Part shown: in pieces, positions 9,963-20,338 of the stretch
How positions within the stretch are numbered: position 1 is the first letter of the stretch
Layout: the number at the start of each line of letters is the position of its first letter
Origin: Gracilariopsis chorda
Taxonomy: Eukaryota > Rhodophyta > Florideophyceae > Gracilariales > Gracilariaceae
Assembly (NCBI GenBank): GCA_003194525.1
Contig: NBIV01000004.1
Coordinates: 496,001-560,000 of the forward strand
Direction of reading: 5' to 3'
Length of the DNA stretch: 64,000 bases
Notes under the pieces: generated by a model
Told to the model about the DNA's origin: nothing
Databases searched by the model: none
What the model saw: the letters and a program-made list of their open reading frames with translations, nothing else
Position numbers and translations under genes: made by a program

Positions 9963-12900
9963 ATGGACGAATGGATCGACGACCCTTTGGAGCCGTCGCT
10001 GGATGACCAGGACCCTATTTGTGTCCTGAGGAAGGAGAACTATAAAGTTCGAATGACCATAGGACTCCGCCCCTCACACTCTAGAGTGGCTACGAGTGTG
10101 CTGGACACGGGCGCTGGGCCCAATTTGGTACATCCTAAGGTCCTACCGAGTGGTTGGGAAGACAAGGTTCAGGTGAGGAAGACCCCTAGGATCACTGATG
10201 CTTCGCGCAGACCAATGGCCATTAAAGGAATCATTTCTTTATTTGTCCAACTGGGCAGTTTGCGAGTCCGCACGTGGTTCCTCGTATGTCCAAACTTGGG
10301 AGCGGAATGTATCCTTGGGACTTCCTTCATCGACCGCTACGTGAAGGCCATCTACCCTGGCCTTCGGAAAGTCGCGTTCTATCGCGCACATCCTGTGGCC
10401 CTGATAGGTTCCAAGCCGGGACCTGAGGCAAACCCGCGGAAACCTCCACTGGCGACGAACACTGTGTCCAATAAGGTCAGGCTCACAAAAGCCCTGGTCA
10501 TCCCTGCGATGACTCAGACCACCGCTTGGGTTCAGTGCGAGTCCTCTGGTCTTTTGACGCTGCAGAATCATCCCAAGACGATCCGGCGTCAACTCACCCT
10601 TATGGCCAATGGAGTTATGGACATCCGTCCGCGGCAGCCCTTTGTGGTCAGTATCAGTAACTTCACTGACCACCCGGTTCGATTACCTAAAGGAACAGTA
10701 GTTGGCATCGCCCTGCCAGCTCCTGTGGCCATTATGGAAACCAATATGGACAACTCCCAACCGGACGACGACGAGGACGTCGAGTCCTGGGAGGGGGACG
10801 TCAACATGGGCGACGAATTCGAATCCTATAGGCCTCAGGTTATAGAGCTCCTTCGGGAATTCAAATCCATGTGGTCTGGCCAGCTAGGCGAGATTCGGGC
10901 GACAAAGCACCGAATTGACCTTAAGGACGACGCGAAGCCAGTGTACCAGCACCCCTATAGGACGGGCCTAAAAGGAAGAACCATCGTGGCCGAACAGATG
11001 GACAAGATGAGGAGGGCCAACGTCATCGAGCCAGCTCCTCCTCATCAGTCCGAATGGGCAAGCCCTTTTGTCCTTGTGGCCAAGAAGGATGGCTCCGTCA
11101 GGTTTTGCATTGACTATAGGAAGCTCAACGCTATGACCAAACGGGATTCGTACCCTATCCCCCGGATGGACGACTGTCTCGATTCCTTAGGAGAGGCAGC
11201 TGTCTTTACCACCTTGGATGCCAATTGGGGATATTGGCAAATACCACTGGACGATGACGCGAAGCCGCTGACCACGTTTACGACCCACGAGGGACTTTTC
11301 CGATTCATTCGGATGCCCTTTGGATTAATGAACGCACCCGCGACGTTCCAGAGGGCAATGGACATTATCCTATCTAGGGTCAAATGGAAGTTCGCGCTGG
11401 TCTACTTGGATGACGTTATCATCTTTTCGAAGACCATTGGTGAACATTTCTCCCATGTTAGAACAGTCCTGAGTATTCTCCGTGAGGCCGGAATAACTTT
11501 GAAGCTCCCCAAGTGCTTCTTTTTCCAGTCCTCTGTGGATTATCTTGGCCATGTGGTCCGCCCTGGCTGCCTACAGGTTGCCTCGAGGACGACTGACGCC
11601 ATACGGCAAGCTAAGCCCCCCAGGACCCATACGGAGTTGCGTTCTTTTTTAGGTCTGTGCAACGTCTATCGTCGCTTTGTCCAAGGGTTTGCAAAGATCG
11701 CTGCGCCGCTTAACGACATGCTGCGCAAAGGGACCCCATCGGAGTTCGATTGCCTGACGGACGAACAATACGAAGCTTTTGAGGCCCTGCGGGATAAGCT
11801 TCTGAACCCTCCTATATTGGCCTTGCCTAAACCGGACAAACCGTACATCCTTGATACGGATGCGTCCGATGGCCAAATTGGATGTGTTCTCCTCCAGGAA
11901 CAAGAATCTCCGAAGGACTATAGACCAATTGGATATTGGAGCCGCTCGCTAACGAGCCCAGAGCGGAATTATAGCACGTCCGAGAAGGAGTGCTTAGCCA
12001 TTGTCTGGTCAGTATTAACCTTAAGGCCATACTTGGAAGGAGTCCGCTTTACCATTAGGACTGATCATCATTCCCTCAGGTGGCTTATGAACATGACCGA
12101 CGCGTCCAGCAGGCTCGCCCGATGGAGATTGCGCCTGTCGGAGTTTGATTTCGACGTTGCCTATAGGCCGGGGATCAAGCACCGAGCAGCGGATGCCCTC
12201 TCTAGGATCCTAACCGACGGCACCGACGAATACCCACTGGACGACGAGCTACCCACGCCGGACCTTTCAGGTTATGAATCTGACCATGAGGATGACTTCC
12301 TTCTAGGACGCGTTAATTGCGATGACTCCGATGTGGACGTGAATGCAGTTTACCTTGTGGACTGGCCTATGGATGACGACAGCGAAGCGCGGACCCTTGA
12401 GGTTCATGCGGTTCAACCAGAGGAAAAGGAGCTCTTGCCCATCACGCTGGATGAGCTCCTTCAGGCCCAAAAGGACGACGAGTACTGCAAAAACCAGGCT
12501 GACCTCGTCGGGACCCCTGGCTGTCTGTTCGACTACGACCGATTCGGACTGCTCTGTCGCAGAGCCCCTCTGGACGGAGCAATCCAGCGGGTCATTCCCA
12601 AGGTCCTCAGGGCACGGGTTCTATACCTCGCCCATTACCCCCGGTTGGCCGGCCATCCTGGCGGAACAAGAATGTATCAGTCCTTAAGGAAACATTTCTA
12701 CTGGCCCTTTATGGCTAATGACCTCTGGCAGACCTCTAGGACATGCGCTTCGTGCGTGAAAGCACGCGGCTCGAAAACCATCCATCAGGCCAAGTTGAAG
12801 CTGTTCCCAGCCGCAGGACCACTGGAGTTTATCGCTACGGATATCCTAGGGCCATTACCGTCAACGACCCATGGGAACAAATTTATATTGGTGCTTACCG

Positions 12901-14225
12901 ATCGGTTCACCAAGCTCACCAGAGCTATTCCCATGAGGTCCACTACGGCCACTGACGTAGCAATGGCGTTCTTGACCCATTGGGTGTATCCATATGGTCT
13001 GCCACTTTATCTCCTATCGGACAACGGGCCACAATTCGTGTCGAAATTCTTCGCTCACGTCTGTTCGACCTTAGGAATTAAGCACGTCACCACAACGGCT
13101 TATCATCCGCAGACCAATGGACAGGCTGAGCGCTTCAATAGAACCATTAAGGACAGGTTGGTGCACTATGTTGCAGAGCACCAGGCCGATTGGGATGACT
13201 ACGTCGGACCACTGGTCTATGCGTATAACACGCAAGTCCATCGGTCCACGGGGACTACACCCTTCGACCTAACGCTCACGCGACAGCCCCCGCACTTTGC
13301 GGTTGACCTTAAGGACAGCTGGATACCACAGGACTTCACGGCAGAAATGACCCCTGCCCAGGCCAAACGGTACACCCGGAAGCGGATTGACGATATCATC
13401 CGTACGGCCAGAGCACGGTTGAACAAGTCCCAACGGAGGTACAAGGATGACTTCGATAAGTCCGTCAGGTTTACGCTATCCTTTAAGGCCGGTGACATGG
13501 TCTACTTAGACCGCGCTCCATCGGATAAGCCGCAGGACGATATCGAGGTCATCACTCGAAAGCTCCTCCCACGGTCCACTGGTCCCTATAAGGTTCTCTC
13601 AGCTACGTCCCATACGGTCACTATTGAAATCGATGGCCTACAGGACACCGTCGCAATTGACCGCGTTACGGCCGCGCCTATGCCGCCGAAGCCCACTGGT
13701 TCCCCTTTGGAAACTCCTGAGGACGCCCCTTCAGATGCTCCCAATTCCGCCGTACAGGACTCTACACCTACGGACGAGCAGCTTTCGTCCCGCCCTAAGG
13801 TAGTTACGGCAGATCCATTGATCGCTACACCACTTCCAAAGGCCGTCTCGGCTGACCCACTGGCCCCCTCATCCCAAGAGGAACACAACGACGGAGTACC
13901 GTCCCAGTTGGCCAATGATGGTTACGCCCCTTTGGACGAGATGGATCTCCCCGAGGAGTGGCCTGTGGATGTTCCGAAGGACGTATCTTCACTTCCTAAG
14001 GAAAGCGCTATAGACCGTGTGGTCAATGCCGGCATTGACGACGACGGCGTCGTCAAATACCGTGTCCATTGGTACGGCTACAAACCCTCTGAGGACACAT
14101 GGGAACCCCGGGAGAACATCCCGGAGAACTTTGTCCTTAGGTTTTGGCGCCGCATGGGCCGCACGGAGCGCGACCTTAAGGAGGGGGCATACATATTGAA
14201 ATCCAATGGTCAAGGTTCGAATTAA
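9963..14225 (+). CDS. Chromovirus Pol polyprotein with C-terminal chromodomain
   Basis: A 1420-residue intact frame. Protease: LDTGAGPN near residue 47. Reverse transcriptase: TLDANWGYWQI near 420 and YLDD near 480, the polymerase aspartates. RNase H: LDTDASDG near 629. Integrase: a zinc module beginning HYPRLAGHPGG near 890, core acidic residues in FIATDILG (about 958), LSDNGPQF (1018) and GQAERFNR (1054). Chromodomain: about 1348-1400, with YRVHWYGYKPSEDTWEP, which would guide integration to marked chromatin. The first ATG is at 9963, but the frame is open from 9723, so translation by -1 frameshift from gag is possible. All catalytic residues I can identify are present, so the element may be functional. 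Confidence 0.95.
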   Translation: MDEWIDDPLEPSLDDQDPICVLRKENYKVRMTIGLRPSHSRVATSVLDTGAGPNLVHPKVLPSGWEDKVQVRKTPRITDASRRPMAIKGIISLFVQLGSLRVRTWFLVCPNLGAECILGTSFIDRYVKAIYPGLRKVAFYRAHPVALIGSKPGPEANPRKPPLATNTVSNKVRLTKALVIPAMTQTTAWVQCESSGLLTLQNHPKTIRRQLTLMANGVMDIRPRQPFVVSISNFTDHPVRLPKGTVVGIALPAPVAIMETNMDNSQPDDDEDVESWEGDVNMGDEFESYRPQVIELLREFKSMWSGQLGEIRATKHRIDLKDDAKPVYQHPYRTGLKGRTIVAEQMDKMRRANVIEPAPPHQSEWASPFVLVAKKDGSVRFCIDYRKLNAMTKRDSYPIPRMDDCLDSLGEAAVFTTLDANWGYWQIPLDDDAKPLTTFTTHEGLFRFIRMPFGLMNAPATFQRAMDIILSRVKWKFALVYLDDVIIFSKTIGEHFSHVRTVLSILREAGITLKLPKCFFFQSSVDYLGHVVRPGCLQVASRTTDAIRQAKPPRTHTELRSFLGLCNVYRRFVQGFAKIAAPLNDMLRKGTPSEFDCLTDEQYEAFEALRDKLLNPPILALPKPDKPYILDTDASDGQIGCVLLQEQESPKDYRPIGYWSRSLTSPERNYSTSEKECLAIVWSVLTLRPYLEGVRFTIRTDHHSLRWLMNMTDASSRLARWRLRLSEFDFDVAYRPGIKHRAADALSRILTDGTDEYPLDDELPTPDLSGYESDHEDDFLLGRVNCDDSDVDVNAVYLVDWPMDDDSEARTLEVHAVQPEEKELLPITLDELLQAQKDDEYCKNQADLVGTPGCLFDYDRFGLLCRRAPLDGAIQRVIPKVLRARVLYLAHYPRLAGHPGGTRMYQSLRKHFYWPFMANDLWQTSRTCASCVKARGSKTIHQAKLKLFPAAGPLEFIATDILGPLPSTTHGNKFILVLTDRFTKLTRAIPMRSTTATDVAMAFLTHWVYPYGLPLYLLSDNGPQFVSKFFAHVCSTLGIKHVTTTAYHPQTNGQAERFNRTIKDRLVHYVAEHQADWDDYVGPLVYAYNTQVHRSTGTTPFDLTLTRQPPHFAVDLKDSWIPQDFTAEMTPAQAKRYTRKRIDDIIRTARARLNKSQRRYKDDFDKSVRFTLSFKAGDMVYLDRAPSDKPQDDIEVITRKLLPRSTGPYKVLSATSHTVTIEIDGLQDTVAIDRVTAAPMPPKPTGSPLETPEDAPSDAPNSAVQDSTPTDEQLSSRPKVVTADPLIATPLPKAVSADPLAPSSQEEHNDGVPSQLANDGYAPLDEMDLPEEWPVDVPKDVSSLPKESAIDRVVNAGIDDDGVVKYRVHWYGYKPSEDTWEPRENIPENFVLRFWRRMGRTERDLKEGAYILKSNGQGSN

Positions 14226-14913
14226 TCCAATGGACGTCGCTAGCTATCGCGCTAAAGTCGCTGAGCTGACCATAGGACAGACGTACTAAGCACGCGCACT
14301 ACGCGCGCTAAGCCGATCTGGCTTTCCATGGGCCACGGCGCGGAGCGCTAACCATCCTCTGGTCTAACTATAGTGCGGCCTGCCTCTGGCGCACACTAAT
14401 TTTGGCACTAACTATCAGCCCAATGAAACATCCGATGGACTTACAGCGCGGGCAGCGCCTGCCAAGGCGCGCGCGCTTGATCAAAAACGCCGTCGGCCAA
14501 ATGGACAATTTTTTTGAAGTGGCGTTGCACGCCCCGAAATCGGCCAAAGCAAAGAACGGCCGATATCTCGGCTTCTAGGCCGCGCACAGACCAACGGACA
14601 GCCGATTCGGAGTCTCCTCGTTTCGGCCGAAACGGCACCGTACGGGCACATTGTGCGACGAGCACGCAAGAAGCGCGCGCGCTGGCCACTGGCATCTCAA
14701 AAAATCAACAATTTCCAATGGACAATTTCTTCGCTTGATTTTTCGAGTGCCAAGGGTGTTGTCCAGAATGGGCACGAGCCCCAGCGCTCCCACGTTGGGC
14801 ACGTGTCCACGCCCATTGGACAACCGCTGCCCTGAGAAACCGGCCAATGGGCTGAAGATACCCGTGGAGGACAAGCGGTTCGACCGAGACGGTCAAGCCT
14901 AAGGAGAGGGCGA
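14226..14913 (+). other. Chromovirus 3' untranslated region and polypurine tract
   Basis: About 690 bases between the pol stop and the 3' LTR, with no long frame. A nonamer like CCAATGGAC recurs: near 14227, 14430 (CCGATGGAC), 14497 (CCAAATGGAC), 14590 (CCAACGGAC), 14716 and 14810 (CCCATTGGAC). The purine-rich AAGGAGAGGGCGA just before 14914 is the probable primer for plus-strand DNA synthesis. Confidence 0.6.
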
Positions 14914-15391
14914 TGTGAGATAGTGAAGTCCAGTGGATTCCGCAACTCTGGAGACCCATGTGGACGATACACGTTGTGTATCTGGCCCAAGGATGGCTAT
15001 CTGTATTTTATATAATTTATTTAATTTTATTGAATTAGTAACCATAGGACTAGATATAGCTACTGTAGAGTAGGGCACTTTACAGTGCCACAGGGTCGAG
15101 GCGCCTCGGTGCCGATACTTAGGCACCTCGAGCTGCGCCTCCCCTAGGGACAGTAAACTCAGACACCCTTGTGAGTCTTGAGCACCCCCGTACTCGGTAC
15201 TCACAATTCCCTTTGGCCTTCAAGGTATCGCTACCGCAATTCCGACCTGTAGGACTGCGTAGTCAGCGCCACCCCATTGCGCCAACATTACCAGAGGTGT
15301 CGCCGCCGCTTCATTAACCTTAGGACCCCCCAGCTCTGCCACGCTACCACGAGACCATTAGGAGCTTGCCCACTTGGCTCACTATCCTACA
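14914..15391 (+). repeat. 3' LTR of the chromovirus
   Basis: 478 bp, the same length as the 5' LTR and nearly identical to it. The next bases, CGCAG, belong to the 5' part of a hAT gene and do not match the GCATC before the 5' LTR, so no target duplication is preserved. Confidence 0.93.
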
Positions 15392-17748
15392 CGCAGTAAT
15401 TGCCAAACAAAATGCTCAACAAAGGAAACGGCGTGGGCCTGGAAAAGGTAAGGGATCAAGCACAAAGAGTTCAATCTGGAGCACAGTTGCTGCCAAGATT
15501 ATCCAAGCAGAACGACCAAAGTTTCAATGTGAGGTTTGTGGCCTCATACGCAGTATGAATCAATCTTATTCAAACAGCAACATTGTATTACATTACAAGA
15601 CATATCACAAACGTTTATATGATCAACTGGAATATCACGGATCCCGAAACGGTACGGAAACACTACTAAGAAAGCTTATAAAGACGGAAAAAAGAAAACC
15701 AAGAACGCAGATCTTCGCTACATCCACTTCAAAGATTTTTCACCACTGAAAATGCCACGCAGGTACGTGAAAACCAGTTGCATTTCGTGCCTCCCAAGAC
15801 GATTCAAACCGTGGCCATCGTACTCTTTGGATGTTTGAGTGAGGTATCTTTTTCCAAAATTGGTTCCCCCGAATTCCAAGGCTTGGTAGATCTTTTTGGC
15901 GGACGCGTTCAATACTGCAGCTCTCAGAGCATTGATTCGTACACTGTGCCAACTTACAAGGCAGTTTGCTGTCTGCTTCGTGATAAGGTGAAAAAGGCTA
16001 GAACGCGATCAGTGACATTTGACGCCTGGAGTGCCGCACTTGGAGCACCAATAATGGGCGTAACATGGCACTTTGTTGACGAAAATTGGAAACTGTGTTC
16101 GATACCGATTGCCTCATTGAACATCAACGGTCTTCCCAAAAACAGTGAACAGCTCTGCGCCGTCTTGCAAGAGATAATGTCTACTAATCTGGTGGTGGGG
16201 TCTGATGATATAGTAGTATCAACAGTGACATCCGATAACGAGGCAGCCACAGCAAGGGCTGTCGATCTCTTTACGAGTTTTGGTGGTTCAATTCGCTGCG
16301 TTGTCCATACCTTGGCATTGGTGGTCAACGATGTCTTCGTCGATGGCACTCCCTGGCAGAATTTCATGAACCATATCAACAAGATCACGTCCTATTTCAA
16401 CTTCCATCCAAAAGCTAACATGCTTTTGAGAGAGAAGCAGCGCAGTGAGGGTATTACTGAGGATCGTCTACAGCGTCTGAAACACGATGTGCCTACTAGA
16501 TGGCACTCCCGGCTTGGTGCTATGACCACATATCTCTCCAGGCTTTTAAATATTTCTGAGGTTGCTCAGGATCTTGGTGTATCATCAACCGATCTTCCGA
16601 GTCTTTCCAGTGAGCAAGTTACATGTTTAGTGGAGATAGTGTCGGTCTCAAAGGAAGTAAGGCGTGTGGCACGGCAACTGGAAGCCGACAAGTATGTTAC
16701 AATGTCACGCGCTCCACAAATAACGCACGAGCTGTATGAGACTCTTCAAATTATGTCTGGAGACTTGGTGCCCTCTTCTAGAGGCTTCTATGAACCTCAG
16801 GACACTACAGATGCATCTTTATTTTCTGAGACTGAGAGCACTGCGATGGCACTGATTCCCAGTTCTGCAGTGTCAGATGCTGGAAGAGATGAGGCAAGGA
16901 AAGTACGCTTGGTGAAGTCGCCGGCTCGTGAACTTTGCCAAAAACTATGTCATGCGCTGCACGTTCGTCTAGGTGATCTTTGGGAACCTGTGAGATCTGA
17001 TCTCTTTTCGTGGCGTGATGTAAACTCGGAAGTCATTTGGAGTGGTGAGGTGAGTATTCCGGCAGCATTTAATGTGGCAAGGCGTGTGGTGTTGTTTCAT
17101 TTAGCCGCCATTCTTGATATCAACGAATGCGAACTGGATTTTCTACGGGAAAGTGAGCAAGATAAGGAAGTTTACTTTTCGAATTTGTATGGCAGTCTAG
17201 TGCGAGAAGTTCTGGAACTCGATGAGTCTGTTCTTTTGTCTGCGGATTCCCTTAAAGTTCTTTTTCGCCTATTTCATAAACAAATGCGGGCCAAACTGAA
17301 GCGACAGGGGCGAAGGAATCCAAACGAAGCATTGTTGTTTTGAAAAGCAGCAAATGAATCAAGTGGTGTTGTTAGTCCTGTGCCGTTCAATATGATAGCC
17401 AGAGCGTTTCTGGCTGCTCAGGCATCTTCTGCTGCTGCTGAACGTTTGTTCAGCGATCTCGGACGGCGGGAAGGATCTACATCTCAATCTCTACTTTCTA
17501 GTACGGCAGAAATGTGTGAGATGATTCGCGTGTTTGTTCGAAGTGAGTTAGAAGCAATCAATTTGACCCAGGCCGGTTTGGTTCATCCGAAGGGTGAGAT
17601 GTTCAAGAAAGTTTCTCGAAGAATTGCAAGGTTAGTCTGGAAGGAGATGGATGACTGATTCTATGACTACAATGACTAACATGTCCTTCAATGCCATGAC
17701 TAGTAGGATCGGATTGTGACTTGTTAGTTAGTCATCTTTACGGGCCTG
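15392..17748 (+). pseudogene. hAT transposase, 5'-truncated, frameshifted
   Basis: The sequence joins the LTR inside the N-terminal region. It shows a BED zinc finger (CEVCGLIRS ... HYKTYH, 15530-15610), then the catalytic core (VTFDAWSAALGAP near 16015, TSDNEAAT near 16230, RCVVHTLAL near 16300) and the C-terminal dimerisation block SSAAAERLFSDLGRREG near 17430. The BED part and the core are in different frames, with the shift between about 15700 and 15780. A TGA at 17341-17343 replaces a Trp codon that is intact in the inverted copy at 6636-6638. Compared with the paralogue at 44038-46515, roughly 75 N-terminal residues are missing. The 3' terminus CGGGCCTG is present. Confidence 0.88.
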
Positions 17749-17880
17749 GTTACAAGGCCATCCGCCCTCACAAGGTGTACCCATCTTCCTTCCGCCAAAA
17801 AATGAAGCGAAATGGACAGGCGATTGGGTCTCTCACGAAGACCAACAGCTTTTCAGCCATCAAAAATTAAAAGATCAACA

Positions 17881-18161
17881 TGTTGTAGAAGCAATTGAAA
17901 GCTTCTTAGAAGCAACTGGATACTAGAAACGTGTAGATGGTTCTAGAATATTCTATAAAAGAATTGTAAGAATGCTCTTGATGCGTCATGATAGAGATTG
18001 TTAGAAGGTCTAGAAGACCATAGGACATTACTGGAACACTATATAAGAAAGAATTGTACACCAGGTTTGATTTATGATAGAAATCAAGCCGAGTCATCGA
18101 GATAAATCAACAGTGCGTTCATTTGAGTCTATCCTAAGCTCTGTGCTACACTCAAACTACA
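17881..18161 (+). repeat. 5' LTR of a Copia-type element
   Basis: Starts TGTTGTAGAAGC and ends AAACTACA, followed two bases later by a primer site. CTATATAAG near 18041 may be the TATA box. No second copy is in the window because the 3' part of the element is lost, so the ends rest on TG...CA and the primer site. Confidence 0.6.
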
Positions 18162-18164
18162 ATA

Positions 18165-18178
18165 GGTTATGGGCCCAG
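18165..18178 (+). other. Half-tRNA primer binding site of the Copia element
   Basis: GGTTATGGGCCCAG is complementary to CTGGGCCCATAACC, which from memory is the anticodon stem-loop of eukaryotic initiator tRNA-Met. Drosophila copia is known to be primed by such an internal fragment of this tRNA instead of its 3' end. Confidence 0.7.
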
Positions 18179-18427
18179 ACTACACCTAAGTCAATTTCTC
18201 CGTTAGTACAACAGCTAAGAAGTCGGCTGCGAAACTGGAATCCGAACAACATCGTAGAAGTTCGACGTCGTACGAAAGTCGACGAATCGTACAGTAGAGA
18301 AATCAAAATTTCGAAAACGGTGTCTTCAGAATCAGGCAAAAACGCGAACACCCGTAAACCGTGCAGTGCAGTACACCATTTCAGCTTTTGAGAAATCGAA
18401 AATCGTTAGCTCTCAGCAATCAGAAAC

Positions 18428-20310
18428 ATGGATATAGAAGAAAAAAGCACGGTCAAAATAGAGAAACTCAATGGAGATAATTATTTCTCTTGGAAATTCC
18501 ACATGACAAATTACCTTAGGAAAAAGAAGGTTATTGGAAAGCAGTGGCAGAAGAAGAAATTAATGCTACTGCGAATGAAAAGGCACTAATAGATATTTGT
18601 TTATCAGTCGATGATAATCAAATCGTGTATGTAGAGTCATGCACAACAGGTACAGAAGCCTGGCACGCCCTAGCAGAGGTTTATGAAAATAAGGGCATGG
18701 CAAACAAAATGGATACGGAGGAGTGCTTTACGTCGAAAAGGCTCCATGAGGGTGAACCAGCAAAACAGCACATTGAAGAGTTTAAACGACTCAAAACAAA
18801 ACTGAAACAGCTTGGCGTCGACCAAACAAAGGAAGAGTACATTATGCGTTTACTACGTAGCTTGCCAAAAAGCTATGAACGTTTAGTTGTTACTCTTGAA
18901 AATATAGCTGAGAAGCTAAGCATAGAAGAAATCCACGCTAGAACTTTGCGTGAAGAGTCCACACAAAAAGTCTTCTGAAGATCAAGAAAAATCTGGAAGT
19001 CTATTACAGGGAAACGCGAACAATCAGAGATTCAAATTTCCCCTCAACTGTCATTATTGTGGAAAGAAGGGGCACAAAATTGCAGATTGTAGAAAGCGAA
19101 AGAAGGATTTGAAAAATTCTACACAGACAAACACGAGCAATACATCTTCCAGAAATTTTTTGGTGGCTGACCAAGACCAAAGAAACATTCATGGAACATG
19201 GTATATGCATTCAGTCGCATCGTTTCACATGACGAATAATGGAAAGTTGTAACACAGAAGACAGCCTACAAGCCAAGTCACGCCTGAACACCGTGATCGG
19301 CTTGTAGCTGTCATGTTCACAGACAGTAGCTAGCTTGTAGCTGTCATGTTCACAGGCAGTAGCTAGCTTGTAGCGTAGTCATAGAAGTCTGTAGACTGCT
19401 ACAAGACCTGTATAAAATGAGCGTCAGCTGACCTTCCCCTTCATTTGGAGAAGGTCAGACTTGATTGACGATCACTTTATTACAAAAGTGGTTTACAGAA
19501 GGCACTTTGAAAAGTATGCAACCGATTACCATCAGACTTAGAGGTGGAACTTCTGTAGAATCAACACAAAAAGGAAATGTGTTGATAGAAATTTCTATGA
19601 GTGGAACCTGGGACACTCTACCCGTGCAAAATGTTTTATTTGCCCAGAAATTGCTACGAACACTTTAGCTATTGGGCAAATTGATGAACGTGGACATCGA
19701 GTTTATTTTCAAAACGGCTGGTGTACTGTTTTATCTAAACATTCGAGTGAAAAACTCCTTCAGGTCAAGAAAGAATATTCTACGCACTGCTCTAGGAGCT
19801 CCAAGAAGGTCGAGAAAAATTGTGTGGCATACTCAGCCACCATAACGCAGCAAGAACTTTGGCATGTTAGACTAGGAGATGCAGGAAAAACTGTCTTGAG
19901 CCAAATTATATCGAAGAAAACCGCCGATGGTGTTCCAAAGCAATTGGAACATGGAGATATAAGTACTTGCAAAGGATTTGTACCGCAAAAAATGAGCTCA
20001 AAATCATTTCCTTCGACAGGAAAATTCCAATCTAAGGAAAAATTGGAACGAATCCACACCGATCTTTGTGGCCCAATGAGTATCAAATCGGAAGGCGGAC
20101 AATTATACTTTATAACTTTCACTGATGACTACACAAGAAAATCATTTGTGTTTTTCTCCGAACCAAAACCGAAGCAATGGCAACGACTCGGAAATTTCTG
20201 AATATGGTAGAAAATCAGGATGGAGTGTCTGTCAAACGAATAAGAAGTGACAGAGGAGGAGAATATTTTTCTAAGGCATTTGAAAATTATTTCAAGATGA
20301 AAGATATCTT
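18428..20310 (+). pseudogene. Copia Gag-protease-integrase remnant
   Basis: ATG 18428 opens a Copia Gag start (KIEKLNGDNYFSWKF). After a frameshift near 18540 the UBN2-type Gag continues to 18978. A zinc knuckle CHYCGKKGHKIADC follows in another frame (near 19050). The protease begins WYMHSVASFHMT, where the family has W-x-x-D-S-G-A-S-x-H-M-T: the catalytic Asp is His and the Gly is Val. A solo LTR interrupts the protease at 19248. The frame resumes at 19490 (WFTEGTLKS), shifts again near 19665, then shows the pre-integrase LWHVRLGDAG and the integrase core (IHTDLCGPM, RSDRGGEYF). Homology stops near 20310, next to a MULE relic. Reverse transcriptase and the 3' LTR are gone. Confidence 0.88.
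19248..19484 (+). repeat. Solo LTR inserted in the Copia protease
   Basis: A 237-bp sequence starting TGTAACACAG and ending TTTATTACA, flanked on both sides by AAAGT (19243-19247 and 19485-19489), a perfect 5-bp target duplication. It splits the protease codons, and the same reading sense continues on both sides. Inside are two copies of a 33-bp tandem repeat (19301-19333 and 19334-19366, one mismatch), a TATAAAA near 19413 and a GACCTTC/GAAGGTC hairpin. The TGTAA/TTACA termini are the same as in the Gypsy LTRs at 427 and 24536. Strand is assigned from the TATA box. Confidence 0.85.
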
Positions 20311-20338
20311 GAAGCTCTTAAAAGACAAACACTAAATA

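Larger units (their letters stand above)
7104..15391 (+). mobile_element. Complete Ty3/Gypsy chromovirus
   Basis: Two 478-bp LTRs (7104-7581 and 14914-15391), an internal gag frame, a pol frame with protease, reverse transcriptase, RNase H, integrase and chromodomain, a long 3' untranslated region and a purine-rich tract before the 3' LTR. By eye the LTRs differ at only two positions, so the element is young. Both coding frames are intact. Its base composition is visibly richer in G+C than the neighbouring elements. The target duplication is missing. Confidence 0.93.
6231..17748. mobile_element. Composite: inverted hAT 3' parts flanking a chromovirus
   Basis: Both ends are the same hAT 3' terminus in opposite orientation: CAGGCCCGTAAAG at 6231 and its reverse complement ending at 17748. 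The 873-bp left arm (6231-7103) is an almost perfect inverted repeat of 16876-17748. Between them lie a complete Gypsy element with chromodomain (7104-15391) and the 5' part of a hAT gene. The two LTR junctions have different flanks (GCATC on the left, CGCAG on the right), and the two hAT ends have different 8-bp flanks (GTCTAAGG and GTTACAAG). The structure is therefore not one simple insertion. Confidence 0.75.

Noticed and set aside
17753..17926. 57-codon open stretch after the hAT end (reads FLPPKNEAKWTGDWV)
   Set aside because: It runs into the Copia LTR that starts at 17881, so the continuous reading is partly fortuitous. It may hold a few codons of an older element, but nothing can be assigned.
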